Below, piece by piece: positions 10,260 to 20,471 of a stretch of 64,000 bases of DNA; the stretch's first letter is position 1, and the number at the start of each line of letters is the position of its first letter. The notes beneath the pieces were generated by a model. That model saw nothing but the letters and a program-made list of their open reading frames with translations. It was not told the origin of the DNA and made no database searches. Origin of the DNA: Pelobates cultripes. Its lineage: Eukaryota > Chordata > Amphibia > Anura > Pelobatidae. The stretch spans positions 256,789,138 through 256,853,137 of the forward strand of contig OW240912.1 of assembly GCA_933207985.1 (NCBI GenBank), in the 5' to 3' direction. The position numbers were made by a program, and so were the translations under genes.

Positions 10260-10517
10260 CCATTCTTTTTTGTAGTGAGGAAACACCATGTTCTAAATAG
10301 TATTATTTGTTTGTTAGTCTATCTTTTAATAATTGCCCGTTACTTGAGATCTTAGGGGTCTATTTTAGTTATTCTGTTTATTTTGCCATCTCATAGATTA
10401 TGGAATTTAATTTGTTGATCCATCTATCCCAGTCTTCTATCTGGGTATATCTGTTTCCCAGATTCGTTTTTCCATTTTTGCTTGCCATAGCACTTGAGTT
10501 AATACTTCCTGGGTTTT

Positions 10518-11124
10518 TCAGTTACGTGCAAATAAGAGTTTAGCTGCCGTGATGATGTGTATTATTATGATTTGTTCTTTTTTTGGCATAGTGGGCCATT
10601 TTAAATTTAATAAAAATACTTCCGGTTTAAAACTCATTGTCATTCCTGTTATTTGACCAATTACCTCCGCTACATTCTTCCAATATTGATTTATCGGTGT
10701 GCAGTGCCACCAACTGTGGATTAGATTACCTTCATTGGAGTTGCATTTCCAACATCTGTCTGATATCTCCGGAAAAATTCTATTTAGACGTTTGGGTGTC
10801 ATATACCATCTGTTGGCAAGTTTAAATTGTGTTTCTGTGAGGTTTTGACAGTGTATGTATTTATATATTTTGTTTAGGGAACTTTTCCAATCCTCTTCTT
10901 CTATAGAAACATGCAATTCTTTTTCCCATGTATTGATCAGTCCTATTGGTCTATCATGCCTCCATCCATATGTAACTTTAACGCATTTTGCCATTAGGTT
11001 TTTAAAGTTCTTTACTTCTAGCAGGTGTCTAAGCTTTAGGTTTTTCTCCTCATTATTTTTTACTAAGTATTCAGAGAAAAAGCCCTTAATTCTTAGGTAG
11101 TTGAAGGTTTCATTACTGGAGATT
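10518..11124 (-). pseudogene. L1 ORF2 C-terminal domain
   Basis: Reads through 'MAKCVKVTYGWRHDRPIGL' to KLLFARN and a TGA at 10518-10520. A CX2CX8HX4C knuckle (CWKCNSNEG...HSWWHC) sits about two thirds along, with IHSWWHC corresponding to the 'lHiwWsCp' block of L1/Tx1 ORF2 C-termini. After the stop, another frame continues with L1-like sequence (SAMASKNGKTNL, IEDWDRWINKLNSIIYEM), so the stop is premature or a frameshift has occurred. It is the downstream half of a gene split by the piggyBac insertion. Confidence 0.75.
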
Positions 11125-11767
11125 TTAACCCTTTAAGGACCGGACTGTTTTTTCGATGTTGTACATTTGCGACCAGGCCTCTTTTTACACTTTTTTGGTT
11201 GTGTTTAGCTGTAATTTTCCGCTCTCTCATTTACTGTTCCCATACAAATCATATATTGTTTTTTTCAGGACAAAAAAGGCTTTCTTTACATACCATTATT
11301 TATATAAGCTCATGTAATTTAATTTTAAAAAAATTATGATGCAAAATTGAAATAAATACATGTTTTTTTGACTTTTACTTGAAAAATCTTTTACTCATCT
11401 ACAAAAGCTAATGAAAAAAACTGCTAAATAGATTCAAAATTTTGTCCTGAGATTAAAAATACCCACTGTTTACATGCTTTTTTGCTATTTTTTTGCATGT
11501 TATAGGGCTATAAGTAGGATATTGGGGTTTCAAAACATACATTTTTTTTAATTTATCAGTAGTGACATTGTGACACTATTATCTGTCATAAATCTCTGGA
11601 AAACACCCCACATGTATTTATTTTTTTAAAGTAGACAACCCAGGGTATTCATCTAAGGATATTTTGACACTTTCTTTGCAGCTATTTTACCACCAGTCCT
11701 TGCCAAACTTCGCATAGGTAGGTTTTTTTTTTCACATACATTGCAATTCAGGTATAAACTCATGTAT

Positions 11768-12485
11768 GTATGTAGCGGGGAATGTGGTGTGACTAAGAGT
11801 AAGGAGACTACCCCAATTCTCCCCCCAATAATGACAAACAACGAATATTGGATGAAACAGGCCACAGCATTTATTAAACTTACAACTGTAGGACTCAATC
11901 GAACTTTATTCTTTTTCTTTAATTCAAATATAAATAAACATATAAATATATATACATACCATAATTAACATATAAATTACACTTATTGCCCTACAGCCTC
12001 CAACTTAAATAACCGTCCTTGCCAACGAACTTAACCAGGTGCCTATGCACCAAAACTTTACCCACTGGTGTCTCGCCTCCCCCCTCGTCCAAACCAAAAA
12101 TTCCCATCATCTTAAATGCTCTACCACCAGCCGGCTTTTTGCTCGGTGGGCACGTCCTATTCGGTAACTTAAACGTTTACCTTACAGAGCAGGGGTGGTT
12201 GAGACCCACCATGTCCATCTCCTGACATTCCATCTGCTCCCCAACCCTGTTGGCAAGGACACGCTCCCCCCGCTAGCTGTGATGGAACAAAAACAGAAAA
12301 TTAGGGTGGATGGGTGGGAAGTTGTTTGCTGGCCAGAATCCCAAAAGGCACTGAGGTAAGATGATCCCTGCCCCACTACAAACCCATAACCACTCCCCTA
12401 AACACATATAGCTAATCACTAGCACCATCCCCACACTCATACATGTGCCCTTGTCCGTTTAGCTATGCTGACTCCCCAGGGCCTC
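11768..12485 (-). other. Foreign-looking segment inside the piggyBac repeats, possible LTR
   Basis: This stretch breaks the alignment of the surrounding subterminal repeat units. On the minus strand it ends CACATTCCCCGCTACA and contains AATAAAG upstream of that end, which resembles an LTR 3' half. I could not find a convincing matching start or target duplication. Confidence 0.25.
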
Positions 12486-13475
12486 AGATCTTGTTATGTG
12501 TTGCTGCCAAAAAACACACTAATATATGTTCAGCAACATCTCCCGAGTACAGTGATACCACCCATGCATAGGCTTGTTGAGTTGTTTGGGGCTAAAAGGC
12601 CACATTTGGCAGGTGCGCATATCCATTTTTCAACTTGGAATTTTGACATGTAGTCAACCTGCGCACATGTCCTATTTGGGACATTTGTAAGGCCGGCCAA
12701 TGTATTTTACCCCCACCAAACCATATATTTTTTTTAAAGTAGACAATCTAGGGTTTTTCAAATGGTGTTTTTTTTAACACTTTCCATGCACTAATTCTAC
12801 CACCAGACTTTGTCAAACTTTTAGGTAGTCATTTTTTGTGTGTTTTTTTTCACACACATTTCACACACAGACCTGACCTACTTGGGAAAAAAGGTAAATC
12901 CAGTAATGACAGCAACTGTCAGAGAAAGGGTTAGGACATCCATGGTGATATATTGGTTTAATCAAACAACACCCCAATATGTATTCAGCAACATCTCCTG
13001 AGTAAAGTGATACCACCCATGCATAGGCTTGTCGGGTTGTTTGGGGGCTAAAAGGACACATTTGGCAGGTGTGCATATCCATTTTTCAACTTGGAATTTT
13101 GACATGTAGTCAACCTGCGCACATGTCCTATTTGGGACATTTGTAAGGCCGGCCAATGTATTTTACCCCCACCAAACCATATATTTCTGGAAAGTAGACA
13201 CCCTAGGGTATTTCAAATGGTGTTTTTTTTTAACACTTTCCATGCACTAATTCTACCACCAGACTTTGTCAAACTTTTAGGTAGTAATTTTTTGTGTGTT
13301 TTTTTCACACACATTGTACTTTAGGCATGAATTAACAAATCCTGTTATGTGACATTGCCAAACAACACCCCAATATGTGTTCAGCAACATCTCCTAAGTA
13401 CAGTGATACCAACCATGCATAGGCTTGCCAGGTTGTTTGGGGGCTAAAAGGCCACGATCGAGACTTGTACATATC
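12486..13475. repeat. piggyBac subterminal tandem repeats, 400-450-bp units
   Basis: Units start near 12486, 12955 and 13335 (last one partial) and share TCAGCAACATCTCC, GATACCACCCATGCATAGGC and TTCTACCACCAGACTTTGTC. A more diverged unit lies at 11450-11767. No coding capacity. Confidence 0.75.
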
Positions 13476-13823
13476 AGTTTTTCAACTTGATATATAGGTA
13501 TGCTTGGCCTAGCTTCAGTTTGGCATATTTTTGCATCCCCCTGTTAATGTTAACATCATGAAAGTTTATGAAAGTGTATGAAAGTGTTTTCACATCCTTG
13601 ACCCAACCATTGTGCTAAACAAATTTCAGAGAACGTGCATCGTGGTAATTTTTGAATTCTGCTTTTTATGCACACGTCATCTGGTTTTGGCCAGCCAGTT
13701 ATATGTTATTGCCATAAAACTCTTTTAACCAAATGTGCAGGTATCAAATGCACCTTTAGCAGCATTTTCTCAACTAACTCCTGCAAAAAGAATCTAACTG
13801 GAGATTTGGGGGAAGGAAACTGA

Positions 13824-15405
13824 CTAACTAAAATTTGCTGCTTTCAAAAGAAAAAAAATAGTGCAAAGGGGTGTCAGTCCTTTTCCCTTTTTATAACAGA
13901 CCTGGCAACATTTCAGGGGATTTGTTTTTTTTTGCAGTTGGCAGTATCTTAAAAATAAAATGTCTGGACTCCTCTGGCACCGTTGTTGGAACTTGACCAT
14001 CTCCATAAATTATTGTGGAAATCAGCTTAAACTGAAATTGGAGAAAGGTGGTTCTTTCTGGATTCATTTTTTTAAAGAGTAAAAATTAATTATGTGTTGC
14101 TACTTGCATCAGGTAGGCCTTTTTATACAAGGCTTTTGTCTTTTTAAAGATAAGATATGTCTGTATTAGCTGATCAGCCAAATCAACACCCCCCCCACGT
14201 GCCTGTTATAATCCCTGCCGCAAACCGGTTTTGTCTGTACCCTGCCTCAAACAGTGATGTCTGACATGCTTTCGTTATGGATGGTTGTTAGCATGTGAAC
14301 ATCCTTCCTGTCCTTAAATTTTAGCACAAGCAGTTCAGCTTTGCGCAGAGCTTTGCATTCCCCTTTTTTTAATTTGGCCTCTATGAGAGGTCTGGGGAAA
14401 TCCTTGGCATTTCTTCTTACAGTGCCGCAGGCCAGTGTCTGCAAACCATAAAGAATTTTAAACAAGTGGACACTGCTGTAAAAATTGTCCACATAAAGGT
14501 GGTAACCCTTATTGAACAAGGGGATCAGTAGGTCCCAAACAAGTTTCCCACTTGTCCCCAGAGAGTCAGGACAGCCAGGAGGGTTCAGTTGACCATCTTT
14601 CCCCTCATATACACGAAAGGCAAATGTGTAGCCACTTTTGCTCTTGCACAGTTTGTACACTTTAATGCCATACCTAGACCGCTTTGAGGGGATATACTGT
14701 TTGAACCCTAATCTCCCTTTATATTTCATAAGGGATTCATCAATAGATTAATTTTGTTGGGGAGTATAAACTTCAGAAAATCTGTTCTGAAGATGGTGTA
14801 CCAGTGGGCGTATTTTATGAAGTCTATTATATTGGGGATGATCTCTGGGGTGACAGAGGGTATTGTTGTTGAAATGTAAGTATCTCAGCAGCAGCTCATA
14901 TCTTGTTCTAGGCATGGTTTGGGACAGATTGGGGTTGGGACAGATTGGGTTGGTGCTCCAGTAAGAGTGAATTGATGGCTTCTTTATAATCCCCATGAGA
15001 ATTGTAAGAGCCCAGAATTTTTTAAGTTCAGCGACATCTGTGGGATGCCAAGTACACTCCTCCCTGACTGCATAGCTATCTGGATTGGTATCAATAAATT
15101 GTGTAGCATATAAATTAGTCTGGGGAGCAATCTCCTCCCAGATGGTATCCCCTAAAAATAGCTCCATATATTGCATAGGGGAGAAGTCATCCACATTGAC
15201 ATTAATGCCTGTGTTGGCACTAAAAGGGGGAATTTTGGGCTCAGCTAACTGTGGAGAAACCCGTTCCTCATCCACCTTTGGCGTAGCAGAGAAAGCACAG
15301 CTTATTTTTGCAGCCGGCTCACACACAGATGACATGTCACTAGATGTGTCAGAAAACTGACCTGGGTCAAAATCGGACGCAGTGTCAGTGGTGCCAGAGT
15401 CTGAC
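13824..15405 (-). pseudogene. piggyBac transposase, copy A (dead)
   Basis: The minus strand gives an N-terminal acidic region (SDSGTTDTASDFDPG), then the core 'FWALTILMGIIKKPSIHSYW', the first catalytic Asp region SIDESLMKYKGRLG, the second (YVDNFYSS), and a C-terminal cysteine motif (CQVCYKKGK). Defects: a TAA right before SIDES (copy B has an Ala codon there); an 8-G run near 14185 that throws the frame at the conserved GGVDLADQ carrying the third Asp; a degenerate cysteine-rich end. Six Gs would restore the frame, so this is a homopolymer frameshift. It normally cuts and pastes at TTAA; this copy cannot. Confidence 0.85.
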
Positions 15406-15610
15406 TAACACAGAGTTACTAACACACAATTTTTTTTTTTTATATACTAAAAACAGATTAAAACTGATAAAAACAGACTAAATGAGACTAAAACTTCCAT
15501 TAGCAGCAATCTGTAAACTAACTCCTGCAAAAAGAATCTAACTGGAGATTTGGGGGAAGGATACTGACTAACAGAAATTTGCTGCTTTAAAAATAAACCA
15601 AAAAAATAAA

Positions 15611-16890
15611 TCAGGAACAAGTATTATAAAAATGTATTTTCTGTGTGGTAGACCTTAAAACATGCTCCAATACACAGTCCAGGCTTTGTAGGGCAATCGG
15701 GACAGTGAAAAGGGGTGTCTGTTGTTTTCCCTTTTTTATAACAGACCCGGCAACGTTTCTGGGGATTTCTTTTTTTTGGTGTTGGCGGTATCTTAAAAAT
15801 AAAATGTCTGGACTCCTCTTGCACCGTTGTTGGAACTTGACCATCTCCATAAATTATCGTGGAAATCAGCTTGAGCTGAAATTGGAGATAGGTGGTTCTT
15901 CCTGGATTCATTTTTTTAAAGAGTAAAAATGAATTATGTGTTGCTACTTGCAACAGGTAGATAGACACCTTTCTATACCAGGCTTTTGTCTTTTTTAAGA
16001 TAAGATATGGCTACATCAGCTGATCAGCCAAATCAACACCCCCCCCATGTGCCTGTTATAAGCCCTGACGCAAACAGGTTTTGTCTGTACCCTGCCTCGG
16101 ACAGTGATGTCTGACATGCTTTCGTTATGGATGGTTGTTAGCATGTGAACATCCTTCCTGTCCTTAAATTTTAGCGCAAGCAGTTCAGCTTTGCGCAGAG
16201 CTTTGCATTCACCTTTTTTTAATTTGGCCTCTATGAGAGGTCTGGGGAAATCCTTAGCATTTCTTCTTACAGTGCCGCAGGCCAGTGTCTGCAAACGATA
16301 AAGAATTTTAAACAAGTGGACACTGCTGTAAAAATTGTAAACATAAAATTGTAACCCTTATTGAACAAGGGGATCAGTAGGTCCCAAACAAGTTTCCCAC
16401 TTGTCCCCAGAGAGTCAGGACAGCAAGGAGGGTTCAGCTGACCATCTTTCACCTTATATCCACGAAAGGCAAATGTGTAGCCACTTTCGCACAGTTTGTA
16501 CACTTTAATGCCATACCTAGACAGCTTTGAGGGGATAACCCAAATCTCCCTTTATATTTCATAAGGGATTCATCAATAGATGCATTTTGTTGGGGAGTAT
16601 AAACTTCAGAAAATCTGTTCTGAAGATGGTTTACCAGAGGGCGTATTTTATGAAGCCTATCATATTGGGGGTGATCTCTGGGGTGACAGAGCGTATTGTC
16701 GTTGAAATGTAAGCATCTCAGCAGCAGCTCATATCTTGGTCTAGGCATTGTTTGGGAGTATATAGGAGTCGAACAAATTGGGTTGGTGCTCCAGTAAGAG
16801 CGGATTGATGGCTTCTTTATTATCCCCATGAGCATTGTAAGAGCCCAGAATTTTTTAAGTTCAGGGACATCTGTGGGATGCATATGCCTC
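15611..16890 (-). pseudogene. piggyBac transposase, copy B (dead, N-terminally truncated)
   Basis: This is a tandem duplicate of copy A, about 1.75-1.85 kb to its right. It starts inside the conserved WHPTDVPELKKFW block, so the N-terminal third is absent. SIDESLMKYKG is intact here, but the DNFYSS region is frameshifted near 16340. The same 8-G frameshift destroys GGVDLADQ near 16040. The C-terminal cysteine domain is better kept than in copy A: CRVCYKKGK...FHCPDCPTKPGLC. Confidence 0.85.
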
Positions 16891-16899
16891 CTCCAAGGT

Positions 16900-17332
16900 G
16901 TACATGCGCTGCATGTGTCACACTAACAGACTAAACTAACAAAATACTAAACACAATTTTTTTGTGTCTGTAACAGATCTGGCAGGGAATGGGTTAAAAG
17001 GGGATTTTTATTCACTGCTGATACTTTTTAAAACTCTCTGGAACACCTGCTGCAACAATATATCACAATCTCTATCTCTCTCGCCTCACAAAACGCTACA
17101 GAGGGGAGAGAGGCAGAGATCAGTGTCAGTTAGACCCACTTTGTAACATCCACTTTGACACCAGCCAATTGTGAGCGATTGCGGATCGCTCACATGCCGC
17201 AATTGGCTGTTACTATCTGCCTGGGATGCTGGGCAGATAGTAACAACGGTATTTCAGCGGTTCAAGACCGTCCTCGGTCGGCAACGCAAAAATGCCGAGG
17301 ACATTCCTGAACCATCCTTGGTCCTGAAGGGG
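16900..17332. other. piggyBac right subterminal region
   Basis: Non-coding. It contains a long inverted repeat GTGAGCGATTGCGGATCGCTCAC (17170-17192, in overlapping halves) and runs to the TIR GGTCCTGAAGGGG at 17320-17332. Confidence 0.55.
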
Positions 17333-17336
17333 TTAA

Positions 17337-18061
17337 ATTCCTCCACAACTTGCCTAAAGGGTTTAATTTTATTCTCCGCTATTATACTTTTAATTTCCTT
17401 TTTCCCCCCTGTTTCCCAAGAGTCTATTTTTATGTTTTCTAACATATCCGGGATCACAGAAATTGGGAGTGTCTCAATAATTTTATTTCTAAGACCTATA
17501 TCACACAAGATTTTATCCCACCAGTTTGTTAAGTCTGTGAGTATTTGTGACTTGCTCCGTGCATCCTTGATCGCTTTTTTGTTCAGTTCTAATATCCAAA
17601 ATACTGATGACAGGTTACTTATTCCTGTTTTTATTTTTTCCATACTGTATCAGAGTTCATTGGTCACCCTATTATTTTGGGTAAGCATGATATGAAAAAG
17701 TCCGCTTGCCCTATAGCTTTGCGTTATATCTGGACACCCCAATCCTCCGTCTTGTTTTAATCTAGATATGTTTTTCATTTTCACCCTGGCTCTTTTTCCT
17801 CCCCACACAAATTTACAAAATGATGAATGTAGCAATGCTAACCAGTTTTCTGGGAAGTTCAGTGGTATCATTCTCCATAGCGACCCATAGAGAACCATTT
17901 TGGCAGGATGTATGTTTTTAAAATGTTGATTCTACCTGACCAAGAGAATCCTAATCCTTTCCAATCTTTTAGATTTATATTTGTTTGTTTTAGTAGTGGG
18001 AGAAAATTCGCTTTAATTAGATCTTTTAAGTCTGGAGTTATCATACATAAATCTTTTTAAC
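17337..18061 (-). pseudogene. L1 ORF2, thumb/C-terminal part upstream of the piggyBac insertion
   Basis: Minus-strand segments read SWSGRINILKTYILPK (about 17900-17950), then FCKFVWGGKRARVKMKNIS and DGGLGCPDITQSYRASGLF (17670-17830). This is the 'f.WgGkrprik...l..pk..GGlglPdl..Yy.Aa.l' block of L1 ORF2. Then GISNLSSVFWILELN runs on to RQVVEEF at the TTAA. A frameshift lies near 17645 and another near 17890. It is interrupted on its downstream side by piggyBac and truncated upstream at 18061. Confidence 0.75.
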
Positions 18062-19371
18062 CTGCAGGTGTGGGGTTCTTTTTTGTATCCAAGAAAGATG
18101 GAGAGTTACGGCCATGTATTGATTAAAGGGCATTGTACAAGATCACCATCAAAAATGCTTATCCCATTCCCCTTATCTCAGAATTGTTTGACAGACTCCA
18201 GTGCGCTAAGGTGTTTACCAAACTTGACCTCAGGAGTGCTTAAAATTTGGTAAGGATTAAGGAGGGTCATGAATGAAGAACTGCATTTAACACGAGAAGT
18301 GGTCACCATGAATATCTTGTTATGCTCTTCGCTTATGCAATGCTCCTGCCGTATTTAATGATGTTCTCAGACAGGGCCGTCTTTAAGGAGGGGCAAAAGG
18401 GGCAGCAGTTGTATGACAGATGGGGATCTATCTTTTCTTTACTCTTGTGCTACAGGGCAGGCCTGCATTTTTTTTTTGTTGCACCAAGGCACTCTCTACA
18501 TTAGTTTCGCCTCTAGGTTGGGGTGGAGGGAGTGATTGCATGCCCAGGGGGCCCAAACAGATGCTTGCCCAGGGTCCAATCAATATTAAAGACGGCCCTG
18601 TTCTCAGAGACTACATTTATACTTTTGTATTAGGATATCTTGATGATTTTCTCATTTATTCCCCCGATCTCCAGACTCATCATAGGCATGTGAAGCAAGT
18701 ATTGCAAACTTTGCTTAAAAATGGGCTATATTGCAAACTTGAGAAATGCATATTTGATTAGACGGAGGTACAGTTCTTGGGATATAATATTTTGGCCTCT
18801 GGTTTTCAGATGGACCCTCGCAAACTAGAAGCCATTCTACACTGACCATTACCTTATGGGTTGAAAGCCATTCAAAGGTTTATCGGGTTTGCAAATTACT
18901 AATATGACACATATGGGGGTTAACTGTACTATATGGCCTAAAGAAGCTAGAGAGGATTTAAACTTTTTAAGAAATTATTCACCTCTGCTGACATATTGAT
19001 ACATCCTGACAATAGCAAACCCTTCATACTAGTGGTAGACACCACTGAGACAGGGGTATGGGCTGTTCTTTCTCAGAGGGAGAGTCAGGATACCCCTTTG
19101 CATCCTTGTGGGTTCTCTTCTAGAAAATTATCACCAGCGGAGCGTAACTATGATATTGGTAACAGAGAATTGTTGGCCATTTTACTAGAAAGAATGGCAA
19201 CATCTTTTGGAAGGTTCCAAGGATCCCCTCTTGATCATAACTGATCACATAAACTTGGCATACATTGGAGATGCTAAAAGGCTGCCTTCTAGACATGCTA
19301 GATGGTCATTGTTCTTGTTACGCTTTAACTTTATCATCATGTACAGACCAGGTCCTAAGCACGTTAAGGCT
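18062..19371 (+). pseudogene. Gypsy A reverse transcriptase and RNase H (broken)
   Basis: Starts PAGVGFFFVSKKDGELRPC and runs through the RT '[20 protein letters not shown]' and [15 protein letters not shown] blocks (in several frames), then YLDDFLIYSPDLQTHHRHV with the catalytic YLDD intact, then KLEKCIFD and a TAG. RNase H follows from about 19010 ([20 protein letters not shown]...[18 protein letters not shown]). It ends at [10 protein letters not shown], where element B is inserted; the ADALSRQF end of RNase H resumes at 25795. Frameshifts, stops and the MITE at 18372-18600 disrupt it. Confidence 0.8.
18372..18600. mobile_element. hAT MITE with 8-bp target duplication
   Basis: 229 bp with perfect 15-bp inverted ends CAGGGCCGTCTTTAA / TTAAAGACGGCCCTG. 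TTCTCAGA is duplicated at 18364-18371 and 18601-18608. Eight-base duplications and CAGGG...CCCTG ends are standard for hAT. There is no transposase, so it was mobilised in trans. It sits inside the RT of Gypsy A, just upstream of the YLDD box. Confidence 0.9.
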
Positions 19372-20371
19372 TGTGGCAAACCTAGCCACTTGGACATTAT
19401 ACAGAGACTGTGGCTTTAAGGGTTGCCTGTATCGTTGTGGGGATATGTATGTTCCTGGGTGTAATGTATGCTGACTGTATAGTATTGTATTGCCTGTATT
19501 AGCTATCTGCCGAAAGCAGATAGCTGTATTTCATTTTGTTTCACGAACGGCACCTTTGCGGGCCGTTCGTGAACCGAATAAACCACCCTGTAATAGCCCA
19601 CACATTAAGAGACGTGTGCCGCTTGTTAACCGATTGCAACAATGTTGCAATCGGTAATTAGAGGCTCTCCTAGGTGGCCGTCGTTCGACTGCTCGACCAC
19701 ACGGCGGTTGGCCATCTTGGATCCTTTGTTCCTCCAGCGGTGTTTGGTCGTTGAGCGCGTGGTACTGAAAACGGCTACTCGACGGCGCGAACACCGCTGG
19801 ACTTCCAGGCCGTTCGGGAGTTCCAGGCCGTTCGGTATTTTATTCCCCATATGCCAATCGGTCTTTTAAATGCATGTTTTGGTGAATATGTTTTTCGTGC
19901 GGCGTTCGGTTGTTTTAGCTGGGATCTGAGCGGTAATCTCACGAATGATGCGCTCAGACCCCAGCTATCTACCGAACGTCCATTCGTGCAAATCAACCTA
20001 ATATTCGAAAAGTTGTGTGTTTTAATATAAATTGCCGGTTCTGCTGCACGGAAGGATAATCCACTTAACGGTACATTCCAGTGGGAGGATTCCTGTCGTG
20101 CAGCAGTGCCTGATGGGAGAAATGCTCTGTACTGTAAGTTCCCCACGTAGTCCACTCCTGGAATACCCCTGGGATACGACTCAGAAAACCCCTTGCATGG
20201 GGAATTGTATAAATGGTGGAGCCTGTGAATAAAGCCTCAGTTGACTCTCAGAACTGTGTTTCGTACGGTTACTGGGAGATTTGGGATATTGCCTTACTTT
20301 TCAGCGCTTGACTGTGGATTACCTTCTGAACCAGCGGAGATCGTGGGATTTAATATTGCCGCTCCGCTACA
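19372..20371 (+). mobile_element. Gmr1-like B 5' LTR
   Basis: Begins TGTGGCAAACC, ends GCTCCGCTACA. It contains the conserved GGATCTGAG...CTCAG hairpin (19922-19960) and an AATAAAGCC poly(A) signal near 20229. The left part includes the inverted repeat TAGCTATCTGC/GCAGATAGCT near 19500. Confidence 0.9.
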
Positions 20372-20373
20372 AT

Positions 20374-20391
20374 TGGTGGCAAGCGACAGCG
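20374..20391 (+). promoter_or_regulatory. Primer-binding site of element B
   Basis: TGGTGGCAAGCGACAGCG, two bases after the LTR. It shares TGGTGGCAAGCGAC with element C and differs from the leucine-type PBS of element D. Confidence 0.65.
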
Positions 20392-20471
20392 TGGTTCGTG
20401 CAATTGAAACTGCCGAACAGGAAAAGGGAATGGCAATTCGAATGCAGCAAAAGAACCGAACACAGAAGTGA

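Larger units (their letters stand above)
11129..17332 (-). mobile_element. piggyBac element with two tandem dead transposase copies
   Basis: Flanked by TTAA at 11125-11128 and 17333-17336. The inverted ends are CCCTTTAAGGACC and GGTCCTGAAGGGG. Both transposase copies are on the minus strand. The left third (11400-13470) contains diverged subterminal tandem repeats. At 6.2 kb it is over twice the usual piggyBac length because of the duplicated coding block and the repeats. Its target lies in the coding region of an L1 ORF2. Confidence 0.85.
10260..18061 (-). mobile_element. L1-type LINE fragment, split by a piggyBac element
   Basis: The minus strand carries the 3' part of an L1-like ORF2 at 18061-17337 and again at 11124-10518, followed by a 3' region to about 10260. 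The two halves are one element. The interruption begins and ends with TTAA, and the two coding frames join in register across it (...RQVVEEF then KISSNETFN...). The 5' side is truncated at 18061 where Gypsy element A begins. Confidence 0.8.

Noticed and set aside
18062..18371. An independent host gene fused to RT
   Set aside because: The sequence starts inside a Gypsy RT and abuts a truncated L1; this is a junction of two broken transposons, not a fusion gene.
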